A DNA stretch of 37,403 bases from Vibrio genomosp. F10 str. ZF-129 (GTDB lineage: Bacteria; Pseudomonadota; Gammaproteobacteria; Enterobacterales; Vibrionaceae). The notes below the pieces were generated by a model. It was not told the origin of the DNA and made no database searches. It saw only the letters and a list, made by a program, of their open reading frames with translations. Each line of letters begins with the position of its first letter. Positions within the stretch are counted from its first letter, which is position 1. The DNA lies in assembly GCF_000287055.2 (NCBI RefSeq), contig NZ_AJYQ02000130.1:1-37403 (forward strand), given 5' to 3'. Positions 16,563 through 23,783 of the stretch are shown here, in pieces. The translations under genes and the position numbers were made by a program.

Positions 16563-16589
16563 CAAGAAGGTAAGTAACTGATCTAACTA

Positions 16590-16853
16590 TTATTTTTCTT
16601 CATCTGGAAGTTTTACATTCAGCTCAAGTACTGAGATGTCGTCATCTTTATGCTCAAAGCTTAACTCAACCATTGAAGGATCGACTTCTACGTACTTTGC
16701 AATCACCTTAAGAATATCTTCTTTTAATTGTGGTAAGTAAGAAGGCGAAGGATCGTTGTGGCTACGTCGTTCGGCCACAATAATTTGTAAGCGCTCTTTG
16801 GCTAGATTGGCCGAGTTCTTTTTTTGAGGGCGGAAAAATTCTAACAATGACAT
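16590..16853 (-). CDS. minE: Cell division topological specificity factor MinE
   Basis: Stimulates the MinD ATPase and drives pole-to-pole oscillation, so that MinCD blocks division everywhere except midcell. At 87 residues it has the usual size. The N-terminal amphipathic membrane-binding segment MSLLEFFRP is present, followed by the MinD-contact helix (NLAKERLQIIVAERR, about 16-30) and the beta-rich dimerisation domain ending LELNVKLPDEE. It begins 4 bases after the minD stop, so translation is probably coupled. The promoter must lie upstream of minC. A tandem repeat and a terminator follow. Confidence 0.97.
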   Translation of the reverse strand: MSLLEFFRPQKKNSANLAKERLQIIVAERRSHNDPSPSYLPQLKEDILKVIAKYVEVDPSMVELSFEHKDDDISVLELNVKLPDEEK

Positions 16854-16857
16854 GTGC

Positions 16858-17670
16858 TTAACCTCCGAATAGTCGCTTAAAGATTCCTTTCTTTTCCTCG
16901 ACTATAAAGCGGAATTCCACTTGTTCGCCGAGTAAGCGCTCTACTGTATCGTTATAAGCACAGCCTGCATCTGACTCTTCATCAAAAATCACAGGGACAC
17001 CTTTGTTCGACGCATTGAGAACGGCTTGGCTCTCAGGGATAACCCCAAGAAGTGGAATGTGCAGAATTTCTTCCACATCTTCCACGCTGAGCATTTCGCC
17101 CAATGTAACACGCGCTGGATTGTAACGAGTGAGTAATAAGTGCTGCTTAACCGGTGGCAAGCCTTCTTCTGCACGACGTGATTTAGAATCCAAGATACCA
17201 AGAATACGGTCAGAATCTCGAACCGAAGACACCTCTGGGTTCGTGGTAACAATGGCTTCATCGGCAAAATACAGCGCCATGAGAGCGCCTTGCTCAATAC
17301 CTGCTGGTGAGTCACAAATAATGAAATCAAACCCCATTTCATCTAACTGATCGAAGACTCGGCGCACACCTTCTTTGGTTAGAGCATCTTTATCACGAGT
17401 TTGTGATGCAGGTAAAATGAACAGATTTTCAGCTCTTTTATCCTTGATTAACGCTTGATTTAATGTCGCTTCACCGTTGATCACATTAACAAAGTCATAA
17501 ACGACACGGCGTTCACAGCCCATGATCAAATCAAGATTTCTTAAACCAATATCAAAGTCAATAACAGCGGTTTTTTGTCCTTTGAGTGCCAGCCCTGATG
17601 CGATGGCGGAACTTGAAGTCGTTTTACCTACGCCACCTTTACCTGACGTGACAACAATAATGCGAGCCAT
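16858..17670 (-). CDS. minD: Septum site-determining ATPase MinD
   Basis: Membrane-associated ParA/MinD-family ATPase that recruits MinC to the membrane and oscillates under MinE control. The deviant Walker A GKGGVGKT is at 10-17, with the signature Lys11. Switch motifs include DFDIGLRNLD and the Walker B region FDFIICDSPAGIE. The C-terminal amphipathic membrane-targeting helix, KKGIFKRLFGG, is intact. Length is 270 residues, identical to E. coli MinD. minC ends 16 bases upstream and minE starts 4 bases downstream, so the three form one minCDE operon. Confidence 0.98.
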   Translation of the reverse strand: MARIIVVTSGKGGVGKTTSSSAIASGLALKGQKTAVIDFDIGLRNLDLIMGCERRVVYDFVNVINGEATLNQALIKDKRAENLFILPASQTRDKDALTKEGVRRVFDQLDEMGFDFIICDSPAGIEQGALMALYFADEAIVTTNPEVSSVRDSDRILGILDSKSRRAEEGLPPVKQHLLLTRYNPARVTLGEMLSVEDVEEILHIPLLGVIPESQAVLNASNKGVPVIFDEESDAGCAYNDTVERLLGEQVEFRFIVEEKKGIFKRLFGG

Positions 17671-17686
17671 GGTTTTTCCTTTTTAA

Positions 17687-18349
17687 TTATAGTGTGAGTG
17701 TTTCAAGCGTCAGTGAATCATTATCCATGCTGATCATGACTTTCTTCTGCCAAAACGTCTCTTCAATCTTATCGCTCAACCAGTAGTTCCCTGAAATCGA
17801 CACCAGTTCAGCTTGTAAATCGTTGCAAAATATTCTTGCTTGTTGTTGCCCATTCGCACCGGCAATGGCGCGCCCGCGAAGTGTTCCATGAATATGAATA
17901 GAACCATCGGCGATAACTTCTGCACCCGCACTTACGTGGTTTAAAATGACTAAGTCGCCATCCTTTGCATACACCTGTTGCCCTGAGCGTACAGGTGTGC
18001 GAATCACAGTGGGCGGAGCCATCTGCGCGGGAGCTTGAGATCGTGTATTGGTCGCGGACATAACCGCAAACCCAGCGTCTGTTGCTAGGTTTTGAAGTCG
18101 CTTATCTTTACTGCCAGTGATCCCTACTGGAATCATTCCAACCTCTTCAATGCCCATTTTTAATGTGGTGAAATCGATATCCCCTTCTACTTTCGCAATA
18201 TTGATAACAACGGGAGCAGAGGTGAAGAAAGCGGGGGCTTGCGACACTTTTTCTTTAAGAAATGTAACTGTTTTAGTGACTTCGTTATCAGAAAGATGTA
18301 ACACTGACAGAGTGAAGCTGCTGCCTTTTAAATCGGGAGTATTGGACAT
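17687..18349 (-). CDS. minC: Septum site-determining protein MinC
   Basis: Inhibitor of FtsZ ring assembly, active when recruited by MinD. The N-terminal FtsZ-binding domain covers about 1-100, followed by a proline- and threonine-rich linker (SQAPAQMAPPTVIRTP). The C-terminal right-handed beta-helix domain begins at RSGQQVYAKDGDLVILNHV and includes the MinD-binding and dimerisation signature GSIHIHGTLRGRAIAG. Length is 220 residues. It is the first gene of minCDE and diverges from ycgL across about 150 bases, the same arrangement as in E. coli. Confidence 0.96.
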   Translation of the reverse strand: MSNTPDLKGSSFTLSVLHLSDNEVTKTVTFLKEKVSQAPAFFTSAPVVINIAKVEGDIDFTTLKMGIEEVGMIPVGITGSKDKRLQNLATDAGFAVMSATNTRSQAPAQMAPPTVIRTPVRSGQQVYAKDGDLVILNHVSAGAEVIADGSIHIHGTLRGRAIAGANGQQQARIFCNDLQAELVSISGNYWLSDKIEETFWQKKVMISMDNDSLTLETLTL

Positions 18350-18503
18350 TATATTTTTCTGCCTTTACTGAAACGGCATTGCCTGAAGCTGAGGGTCTCA
18401 TGTTATATTTCATGACTTGTGACGGCAAGTGCTGTTGCGGTTAATTTTCAAAACTCTAACGTTATTTAAATGAATGACTCAACATTTAATCAAAAGGCGA
18501 CTT

Positions 18504-18779
18504 ATGCTTTGTTCTATATATAAAAGTTCTAAGAAAGAAGGGACTTACCTGTACATCCCGAAGAAGGATGATTTTTCACAAGTTCCTGACACCTTGATGC
18601 AAATGTTCGGTAAACCTATATTTGTGATGGTGATAAAACTGGATAAGCATAAACTGGCTCAAGGGAACAGAGAAAAGGTGCAAAAATCGTTGGATGACGA
18701 AGGCTTTTTCTTGCAACTGCCACCACCCCAAGAGAATTTGCTCGATAAATTTAAAGAACAAAAAGCACAACAAAAATAG
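18504..18779 (+). CDS. ycgL: YcgL domain protein
   Basis: Conserved gammaproteobacterial protein of 91 residues with no established molecular function. The family features are clear: IYKSSKKEGTYLYIPKKDDFSQVP at the N-terminus, GFFLQLPPPQENLL near the C-terminus, and a lysine-rich tail. The ATG at 18504 is preferred to an in-frame ATG at 18474, because AAGG lies 6 bases before it and homologues start at this methionine. It diverges from minC, as in E. coli. The stop codon lies 26 bases before the TTG of the downstream transglycosylase gene, so the two are probably cotranscribed. Confidence 0.92.
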   Translation: MLCSIYKSSKKEGTYLYIPKKDDFSQVPDTLMQMFGKPIFVMVIKLDKHKLAQGNREKVQKSLDDEGFFLQLPPPQENLLDKFKEQKAQQK

Positions 18780-18805
18780 TGCGAAGATTGCTCAAGGAGG
18801 GCAGT

Positions 18806-19777
18806 TTGAAAAAAATTCTATCAGTATTACTAGGTTTAGGTTTGTCATGCTCGGCAATAGCCAATGAACTGAGTTTTGAACAATACGTTGAGAAGTTAAA
18901 GGAAGAAGCGATAGAGCAGGGCATTTCGCCTGACATGGTCACTCGCGCTTTTGAAAAGGTTACTTTCAAGCCTCGAGCTGTGACGGCTGATAGAAACCAA
19001 CCAGAGAAGAAACTCACGCTTGACGAATACATTCCAAGAGCGGTTCCTGATTGGAAAGTGAAACAGGCGAAAGACTTATACAACAAGCACTATGCCGATC
19101 TCAAGCGTATTGGTGATGAGTATGGTGTGCAGCCACAGTACATTGTTGCTTTGTGGGGCGTTGAAAGTAACTTCGGTAAATTTACCGGTAATTACAGTGT
19201 CATTGATGCATTAACCACACTGGCGTACGAAGGGCGCAGAGAAGCGTTCTTTCGTAAAGAGGCAATGGCGGCATTAACCATTTTAGATGAAGGCCACATA
19301 ACCCCTGAAGCGATGAAAGGTTCTTGGGCGGGTGCGATGGGTCAGTGTCAGTTTATGCCAAGCTCCTTTTTGGCTTTTGCTGCAGACGGCAATGGTGATG
19401 GAAAGAAAGATATCTGGAACACAAAGGCTGATGTGTTCGCATCAACAGCCAATTACTTAAGCCAATCGGGTTGGGATGATACCTACACCTGGGGGCGTCA
19501 AGTTCAGGTGCCAGAATCGGTGGATATTCAGTTGCAAGGCCGAACTGCCGATAAAGGCAAGTACATCCAGCAATGGAGTGAACTAGGCATCACCCGATAT
19601 GACGGCAGCCCATTACCCAAGCTCGATACCGATATTAAAGCATGGCTAATTATGCCTGATGACTACAAAGGCCGTACTTATCTGGTCTACAACAATTACA
19701 ACGTTCTCATGAAGTGGAACCGATCTTACTACTTTGCGCTCGCAGTGAGCCACTTAGCAGACCGTATTACGTATTAA
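18806..19777 (+). CDS. MltB-family lytic murein transglycosylase, periplasmic
   Basis: Predicted to cleave peptidoglycan between MurNAc and GlcNAc, forming 1,6-anhydro ends. The TTG at 18806 is chosen as start because a perfect AAGGAGG lies 5 bases ahead. The protein then begins with a clean signal peptide (MKKILSVLLGLGLSCSAIA, cleaved before NE). There is no lipobox, so it is probably soluble in the periplasm, unlike E. coli MltB. The catalytic Glu120 lies in ALWGVESNFGKFTG. QCQFMPSSF and the EF-hand-like loop DGNGDGKKDIW (194-204) match the MltB fold. Length is 323 residues with no C-terminal peptidoglycan-binding domain. An intrinsic terminator follows. Confidence 0.92.
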   Translation: MKKILSVLLGLGLSCSAIANELSFEQYVEKLKEEAIEQGISPDMVTRAFEKVTFKPRAVTADRNQPEKKLTLDEYIPRAVPDWKVKQAKDLYNKHYADLKRIGDEYGVQPQYIVALWGVESNFGKFTGNYSVIDALTTLAYEGRREAFFRKEAMAALTILDEGHITPEAMKGSWAGAMGQCQFMPSSFLAFAADGNGDGKKDIWNTKADVFASTANYLSQSGWDDTYTWGRQVQVPESVDIQLQGRTADKGKYIQQWSELGITRYDGSPLPKLDTDIKAWLIMPDDYKGRTYLVYNNYNVLMKWNRSYYFALAVSHLADRITY

Positions 19778-19792
19778 AAGCACGTCAAACAC

Positions 19793-19820
19793 AAAAGGCT
19801 CCTATGAAGGAGCCTTTTTA
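19793..19820. terminator. Bidirectional terminator between transglycosylase gene and folD
   Basis: AAAAGGCTCCT pairs perfectly with AGGAGCCTTTT around a short loop, and both strands end in T runs. It can serve both convergent genes. Nothing else is seen in 19821-19918 beyond AT-rich, loosely repeated ATATCTAAA-like sequence. Confidence 0.9.
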
Positions 19821-19918
19821 TTGCATAGAGCATCTTGTTATCGAGCCCTGCTTCTATCGTTCATTTCTCTAGATAGTTTATATCTCTAAACAGCGAATAT
19901 ATCTAAATAGCTCTGAGC

Positions 19919-20779
19919 TTACTTTTCAGTATGGAACTGTTCACAAGCAATCATCGTATTTTCAATAAGGCTGGCAACGGTCATAGGGCCGACTCCACCG
20001 GGTACTGGAGTGATGTAGCTAGCGTTTTCTTTTGCGGCATCGTATTCCACATCGCCAACAAGTTTGCCCGACTCTAAGCGGTTAATACCGACATCAACCA
20101 CAATCGCGCCTTTCTTAATCCAGGCACCAGGAACAAAGTTGGGTTTACCCACCGCCACGACGACAACATCAGCTTGACGTACATGCCCTTCAAGATCTTT
20201 CGTAAAGCGATGACAAGTCGTTGTCGTACAACCTGCCAACAAAAGCTCTAATGTCATCGGTCTGCCGACAATGTTTGATGCTCCAACAACAACGGCATGT
20301 TTACCGCGAAGATCGATATTGTAACGATCGAGAAGCGTGATAATACCTTTTGGTGTGCATGAGCGTAGTTTAGGAATACGCTGAGCCAAGCGACCGACGT
20401 TGTATGGGTGGAAACCATCGACGTCTTTTTCAGGAATGATGCTTTCAAGAACATGGGTCGCATCGATTCCTGCAGGAAGAGGCAGTTGAACCAGAATGCC
20501 ATCGATTTCAGGATCATTGTTTAGCTGTTCAACCAGTGCAAGCAATTCACTTTCAGAGGCCGTCGGTGGCAGGTCGTAAGACTTAGACACAAACCCAACT
20601 TCTTCACAGGCGCGTCGTTTGCTACCTACATAAACCTGAGAAGCCGGGTCTTCACCCACGAGCACTACAGCAAGCCCTGGAGCCCTTAAACCGGCGTTCA
20701 CTCGTGCTTTTACACGGGCTGAAACTTCTGAGCGAACGGTTTGAGAGATAAGTGTTCCGTCGATATTTTGAGCAGTCAT
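19919..20779 (-). CDS. folD: Bifunctional methylene-THF dehydrogenase / methenyl-THF cyclohydrolase FolD
   Basis: Interconverts 5,10-methylene- and 10-formyl-tetrahydrofolate with NADP, feeding purine and formyl-Met synthesis. The catalytic residues Tyr50 and Lys54 lie in SQVYVGSKRRACEE, Gln98 in DGILVQLPLP and Asp121 in EKDVDGFHP, at the same positions as in E. coli. The NADP-binding motif GASNIVGRP (166-174) and the C-terminal PGGVGPMTVA are intact. Length is 286 residues. A near-perfect PurR-type palindrome lies about 70 bases upstream, so repression by purines is likely. The gene is convergent with the transglycosylase gene. Confidence 0.97.
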   Translation of the reverse strand: MTAQNIDGTLISQTVRSEVSARVKARVNAGLRAPGLAVVLVGEDPASQVYVGSKRRACEEVGFVSKSYDLPPTASESELLALVEQLNNDPEIDGILVQLPLPAGIDATHVLESIIPEKDVDGFHPYNVGRLAQRIPKLRSCTPKGIITLLDRYNIDLRGKHAVVVGASNIVGRPMTLELLLAGCTTTTCHRFTKDLEGHVRQADVVVVAVGKPNFVPGAWIKKGAIVVDVGINRLESGKLVGDVEYDAAKENASYITPVPGGVGPMTVASLIENTMIACEQFHTEK

Positions 20780-20847
20780 GACGTTCCTTCATTCTGATAG
20801 TCAATTCTTATAAAACTATTGTCGCAGAATTTACGGTTAACATCCAT

Positions 20848-20863
20848 AAGCAAACGTTTGCGT
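20848..20863. promoter_or_regulatory. PurR-type operator upstream of folD
   Basis: AAGCAAACGTTTGCGT matches the PurR consensus ACGCAAACGTTTGCGT at 15 of 16 positions, and its core GCAAACGTTTGC is a perfect palindrome. It lies 69-84 bases upstream of the folD ATG. PurR represses purine and one-carbon genes when hypoxanthine or guanine is bound. Confidence 0.78.
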
Positions 20864-20937
20864 CTAGCGCGAATTGTGGTTTTTATAGCCGCATGACTCT
20901 TTTTTAAACACTTAACCAACAAAGTGGAATAAACCCA

Positions 20938-20965
20938 TTGCTTTACTCATTTCTATTCGTATAAT
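20938..20965 (+). promoter_or_regulatory. Sigma-70 promoter of tRNA-Arg
   Basis: TTGCTT (-35) and TATAAT (-10, 20960-20965) are 16 bases apart. Initiation would fall just before the tRNA 5' end at 20979. Confidence 0.7.
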
Positions 20966-20978
20966 TCTTTCCTGTAGC

Positions 20979-21055
20979 GCGCCCTTAGCTCAGCTGGATA
21001 GAGCACGTCCCTTCTAAGGATGTGGTCAGAGGTTCGAATCCTCTAGGGCGTGCCA
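20979..21055 (+). tRNA. tRNA-Arg (anticodon UCU)
   Basis: A 77-base cloverleaf. The acceptor arms GCGCCCT and AGGGCGT pair with one terminal G-U. The D arm is GCTC/GAGC. The anticodon stem CGTCC/GGATG carries the loop CTTCTAA with anticodon TCT, and the T arm is AGAGG-TTCGAAT-CCTCT. The CCA end is encoded. It reads AGA and AGG codons. A promoter precedes it and a terminator follows. No phage integrase or duplicated tRNA 3' end is seen in this window. Confidence 0.97.
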
Positions 21056-21063
21056 TATTCTAT

Positions 21064-21105
21064 AAGGCCTGACGACTTTTTAAGTTGTCAGGCCTTTGTC
21101 GTTTT
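21064..21105. terminator. Terminator after tRNA-Arg
   Basis: AAGGCCTGAC and GTCAGGCCTT pair perfectly, with further pairing ACTT/AAGT inside, and are followed by TTGTCGTTTTT. It may also end the LysR-gene transcript arriving from the other side. Confidence 0.85.
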
Positions 21106-21167
21106 TGGCGTCTTTACTCAAGTCTGTACTCAGATCTGTAGATAAGTAAGTGAAGAGCTAGAAAGGC

Positions 21168-22007
21168 CTAAATGAGATTCTTGAACGCCTTACTGATCTT
21201 TTGTAGCGCAATGTTATCAAGTAGGGGATGAAAAGAAGCGGCTGATACCAACACAATGTCCACGGATGGCAACGGAGGCATATCGTCTAGAATCTTAAGG
21301 TCATTGGACACGCTTATCTTACCCATCGCTCCTATCCCCATTCTTTCCATAACAATAGCGCGTTGAGCGGATGCCGTATTGCAGCAAGCCAGCAATTGAT
21401 AGGCAGTTCCTCGTTTTATTAACCCCTCGACCGCCGCTGCGTGGTAATTGCAGTCTGATTGAAACAGTGCCAACGGGATAGGTTTAGTGTCGTCGATAGA
21501 AAAGTCGTGATGTGAAATCCAAACCCCTTGATCTCGTGCAAGCCAATACCCTTCTTCGCTCTCGGCTAACCGAGTGAGAATCGCGGCATCCAGCTTTCCG
21601 TCATCAAGCCATTCTCTTAACGTTAAACTGGGCTGACTGAACACTTGTATGGAACAAGTCGGTTCAGACTCTTGAAGTAAACGAATCACTTTTGGCAGAA
21701 TACTGTCGTTGTAATCTTCTGGACACCCAAGGCGAAGTGGGTGTTTGTTTTTGTAGCGTTTCACTTGTTTAAGTGCGGTATTATGCATGTTGACTAAATG
21801 CTCTGCATGAGCTCTAAGGGCGAGCCCTGCTTCACTTAATACGAGGTTTCGTCCTTCTTTTTCGAACAACTTAACACTGAGCTCATCTTCCAGTTTTCGC
21901 ATTTGAGCGCTAAAAGCGGATTGAGTACGGTTAATCTGTTTAGCCGCTCGAGTAAAGCTGCCAGTGTCGCCAAAGGCGAGAAAACTCTTTAGAGCATCAA
22001 AGTCCAT
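21168..22007 (-). CDS. LysR-family transcriptional regulator
   Basis: DNA-binding regulator with an N-terminal winged helix-turn-helix at about 3-60 (FLAFGDTGSFTRAAKQINRTQ, then SAFSAQMRKLEDEL and KLFEKEGRNLVLSEAG) and a substrate-binding-like effector domain over about 88-275. The family assignment is certain; the effector is unknown. Length is 279 residues, slightly short for the family. It diverges from the glutathione S-transferase-like gene with 117 bases between, so that gene is the most likely target. No clear T-N11-A box could be chosen in the spacer. No strong ribosome binding site precedes the ATG. Confidence 0.92.
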   Translation of the reverse strand: MDFDALKSFLAFGDTGSFTRAAKQINRTQSAFSAQMRKLEDELSVKLFEKEGRNLVLSEAGLALRAHAEHLVNMHNTALKQVKRYKNKHPLRLGCPEDYNDSILPKVIRLLQESEPTCSIQVFSQPSLTLREWLDDGKLDAAILTRLAESEEGYWLARDQGVWISHHDFSIDDTKPIPLALFQSDCNYHAAAVEGLIKRGTAYQLLACCNTASAQRAIVMERMGIGAMGKISVSNDLKILDDMPPLPSVDIVLVSAASFHPLLDNIALQKISKAFKNLI

Positions 22008-22124
22008 GTTGAACGTTTATCCATCGGTTTAATAAATAGGTTGTATCGAAACTATCCGTTAGTTATTCAGAAAACAATCCCCTAAGCTGAGTTTTCTAAT
22101 CAAAGGAACAGGCAGGAGGCCTAG

Positions 22125-22760
22125 ATGAAACTCATTATCGGTAACCAAAATTATTCAAGCTGGTCATTACGTGCATGGCTTATATTTGCTCAATACGATG
22201 TAAATATTGAAGTCTCGAAACTCAAACTTTACACCGAAGAATTCTATCAAAAACTGAGTGGTGTGACTCCTGCAGGTAAAGTCCCTGTGCTGATAGACAA
22301 TGGGGTGTCCATTTGGGATTCTCTCGCTATTTTGGAATATGTGAATGAAGCTTTTCTCGAAGGGAAAGCGTGGCCTGAAGATAGATATTTGAGAGCTCAA
22401 GCTCGTGCCATTTCTGCTGAAATGCATTCGGGGTTCATGAGTTTACGTAGTGAGCTACCGATGAATTGCCGAGCAAATAGAAAAGTGGAACTGAGTCCTG
22501 AAGCGATAAATGAGATAGCTCGGGTTGAGCAGTTATGGTCAGCTCAAATGGCGTGTTACCCTGGTGGGTGGCTGTTCGGTGAGTGGTCCATTGCCGATGC
22601 GATGTATGCTCCTCTCGCCCTCCGTTTTCAGTCGTATGGTGTTGAGTTATCTGCCCAGGCTAAACAATACCAAATTAAAGTACTGAACAGCTCTGCAGTG
22701 AAACGTTGGCTTGCTGAAGCCAATGAAGAAACTGAGGTGGTAAAAGAAGCAGAACGATAA
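22125..22760 (+). CDS. Glutathione S-transferase family protein
   Basis: Predicted cytosolic glutathione S-transferase. The N-terminal thioredoxin-like domain (about 1-80) begins MKLIIGNQNYSSWSLRAWL, where a Ser or Tyr near residue 10-13 may activate glutathione. The cis-Pro segment GKVPVLIDNG and the glutathione-contact motif IWDSLAILEYV follow. The all-helical C-terminal domain covers about 90-205 and contains the N-capping-like WSIADAMYAPL. The substrate is unknown. AGGAGG lies 5 bases before the ATG, so translation should be efficient. It diverges from a LysR gene that probably controls it. Confidence 0.9.
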   Translation: MKLIIGNQNYSSWSLRAWLIFAQYDVNIEVSKLKLYTEEFYQKLSGVTPAGKVPVLIDNGVSIWDSLAILEYVNEAFLEGKAWPEDRYLRAQARAISAEMHSGFMSLRSELPMNCRANRKVELSPEAINEIARVEQLWSAQMACYPGGWLFGEWSIADAMYAPLALRFQSYGVELSAQAKQYQIKVLNSSAVKRWLAEANEETEVVKEAER

Positions 22761-22849
22761 GTAATATGGTGTGAATATATCTTTTAAAGCAAGTTTAGAC
22801 CTCTAGAGTCGTGGGTAACAGGCATAGCGGGTGGTCAAATAAATGATCA

Positions 22850-22899
22850 CCATCGTTTAGCTCGGAAAGATACGTAAGTATTGCTCTTTTGAACGATGG
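22850..22899. repeat. 50-bp hairpin upstream of the siderophore reductase gene
   Basis: CCATCGTT and AACGATGG form the outer stem, and ATAC-GTAA-GTAT forms a short inner one. A similar 49-bp hairpin with outer CCATCG/CGATGG arms lies beyond iutA at 37301-37349. Otherwise 22761-22925 shows no gene. Confidence 0.55.
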
Positions 22900-22931
22900 G
22901 GCTGCCCATATCTGATATTTTCCATCCCAAA

Positions 22932-22950
22932 TGTAATGATAATCAATTGC
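22932..22950. promoter_or_regulatory. Fur box upstream of the siderophore reductase gene
   Basis: The 19-mer matches GATAATGATAATCATTATC at 14 positions, with the unbroken run TAATGATAATCA. It sits inside a larger palindrome (22926-22957) whose 12-bp arms begin CCCAAATG and end CATTTGGG. Expected effect: repression by Fur-Fe(II) when iron is plentiful. Confidence 0.75.
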
Positions 22951-23024
22951 ATTTGGGGTGGGTTATATTTACTCTAGGTACTTCTTCGTTATATCGACTT
23001 ATTTTTATGCCTCAAGATTTTTTC

Positions 23025-23783
23025 ATGAATCAATTGTTTGAATTTTCTAAGCAGATAACGCCTTACCTTGCTGGAAAATTAGAATCGCTACCCAACAATC
23101 CACAACAACACGGCATTATTCATTTTGATCACAACAGCAGTCTGCTTATTCAAGATCTCTATGAAAGCATCGCGAAAAATACGCCTGAAGCGGGCAAGGC
23201 GTACTGGTTAACGCGAACATGGGATTTACTGTGTTGGCAGCCACTGTATCTTTCGTTTGTCTCTGTTTATGCTTGTCAGGCACTGCCAGATCTTAAGCGT
23301 ATCGCTCAATTTGTTCAGAATGACTTTGTTGCTGGCTACCAATTTGAAACGTCTGATCATACTCATGGTGACCAAAGTGCATTGATAGCGTTAGCAGGCC
23401 AAGATCTACAAACGTTGTTTGAGCATTACCGAAATGAAATGAGTGAGTGGACGAGAATTAGACCGGGATTTACCCACCATCTGTTAGCCGATGGAATACT
23501 ACGCTGCATTGTAAAGCTGAAAAAGTACGCGCCTGAACTGACGAATCATTACCTGCTTGAGCAAGCGAAATTATGGCTTTCTGCATGTGGCCTTCCTGAA
23601 CAACTGACTCAATCTTTAAGCATTGACCCTGCCACCAATGAATTGAAGTTTGTTCGAACCAGTTGTTGTCTAGTCTACAAATGTGCAGGGCGAAAACTGT
23701 GTTCCGACTGCCCGAGAGCTATTGAGAATAAGAGAGTTTCTAACAGTAAGGCAGTATCTAATAGAATAAAGTCGACGCTCTAA
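23025..23783 (+). CDS. FhuF-type [2Fe-2S] siderophore ferric reductase
   Basis: Predicted cytoplasmic reductase that releases iron from imported ferric aerobactin. The C-terminal motif CC-X10-C-X2-C (Cys214, 215, 226, 229) is the FhuF [2Fe-2S] signature. I recall a family of such reductases next to aerobactin genes in Aeromonas and Vibrio. The frame opens at 22896, but that region holds a hairpin and the Fur box, so the start must be later. ATG 23025 gives 252 residues beginning MNQLFEFSKQ; ATG 23007 is the alternative, and neither has a good ribosome binding site. The stop overlaps the end of the convergent MFS gene by 4 bases. Iron control by Fur is likely. Confidence 0.85.
   Translation: MNQLFEFSKQITPYLAGKLESLPNNPQQHGIIHFDHNSSLLIQDLYESIAKNTPEAGKAYWLTRTWDLLCWQPLYLSFVSVYACQALPDLKRIAQFVQNDFVAGYQFETSDHTHGDQSALIALAGQDLQTLFEHYRNEMSEWTRIRPGFTHHLLADGILRCIVKLKKYAPELTNHYLLEQAKLWLSACGLPEQLTQSLSIDPATNELKFVRTSCCLVYKCAGRKLCSDCPRAIENKRVSNSKAVSNRIKSTL

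Noticed and set aside
22896..23024. Longer start for the siderophore reductase gene at 22896
   Set aside because: The extra codons would cover the right arm of a hairpin and the Fur box, and no ribosome binding site precedes that ATG.
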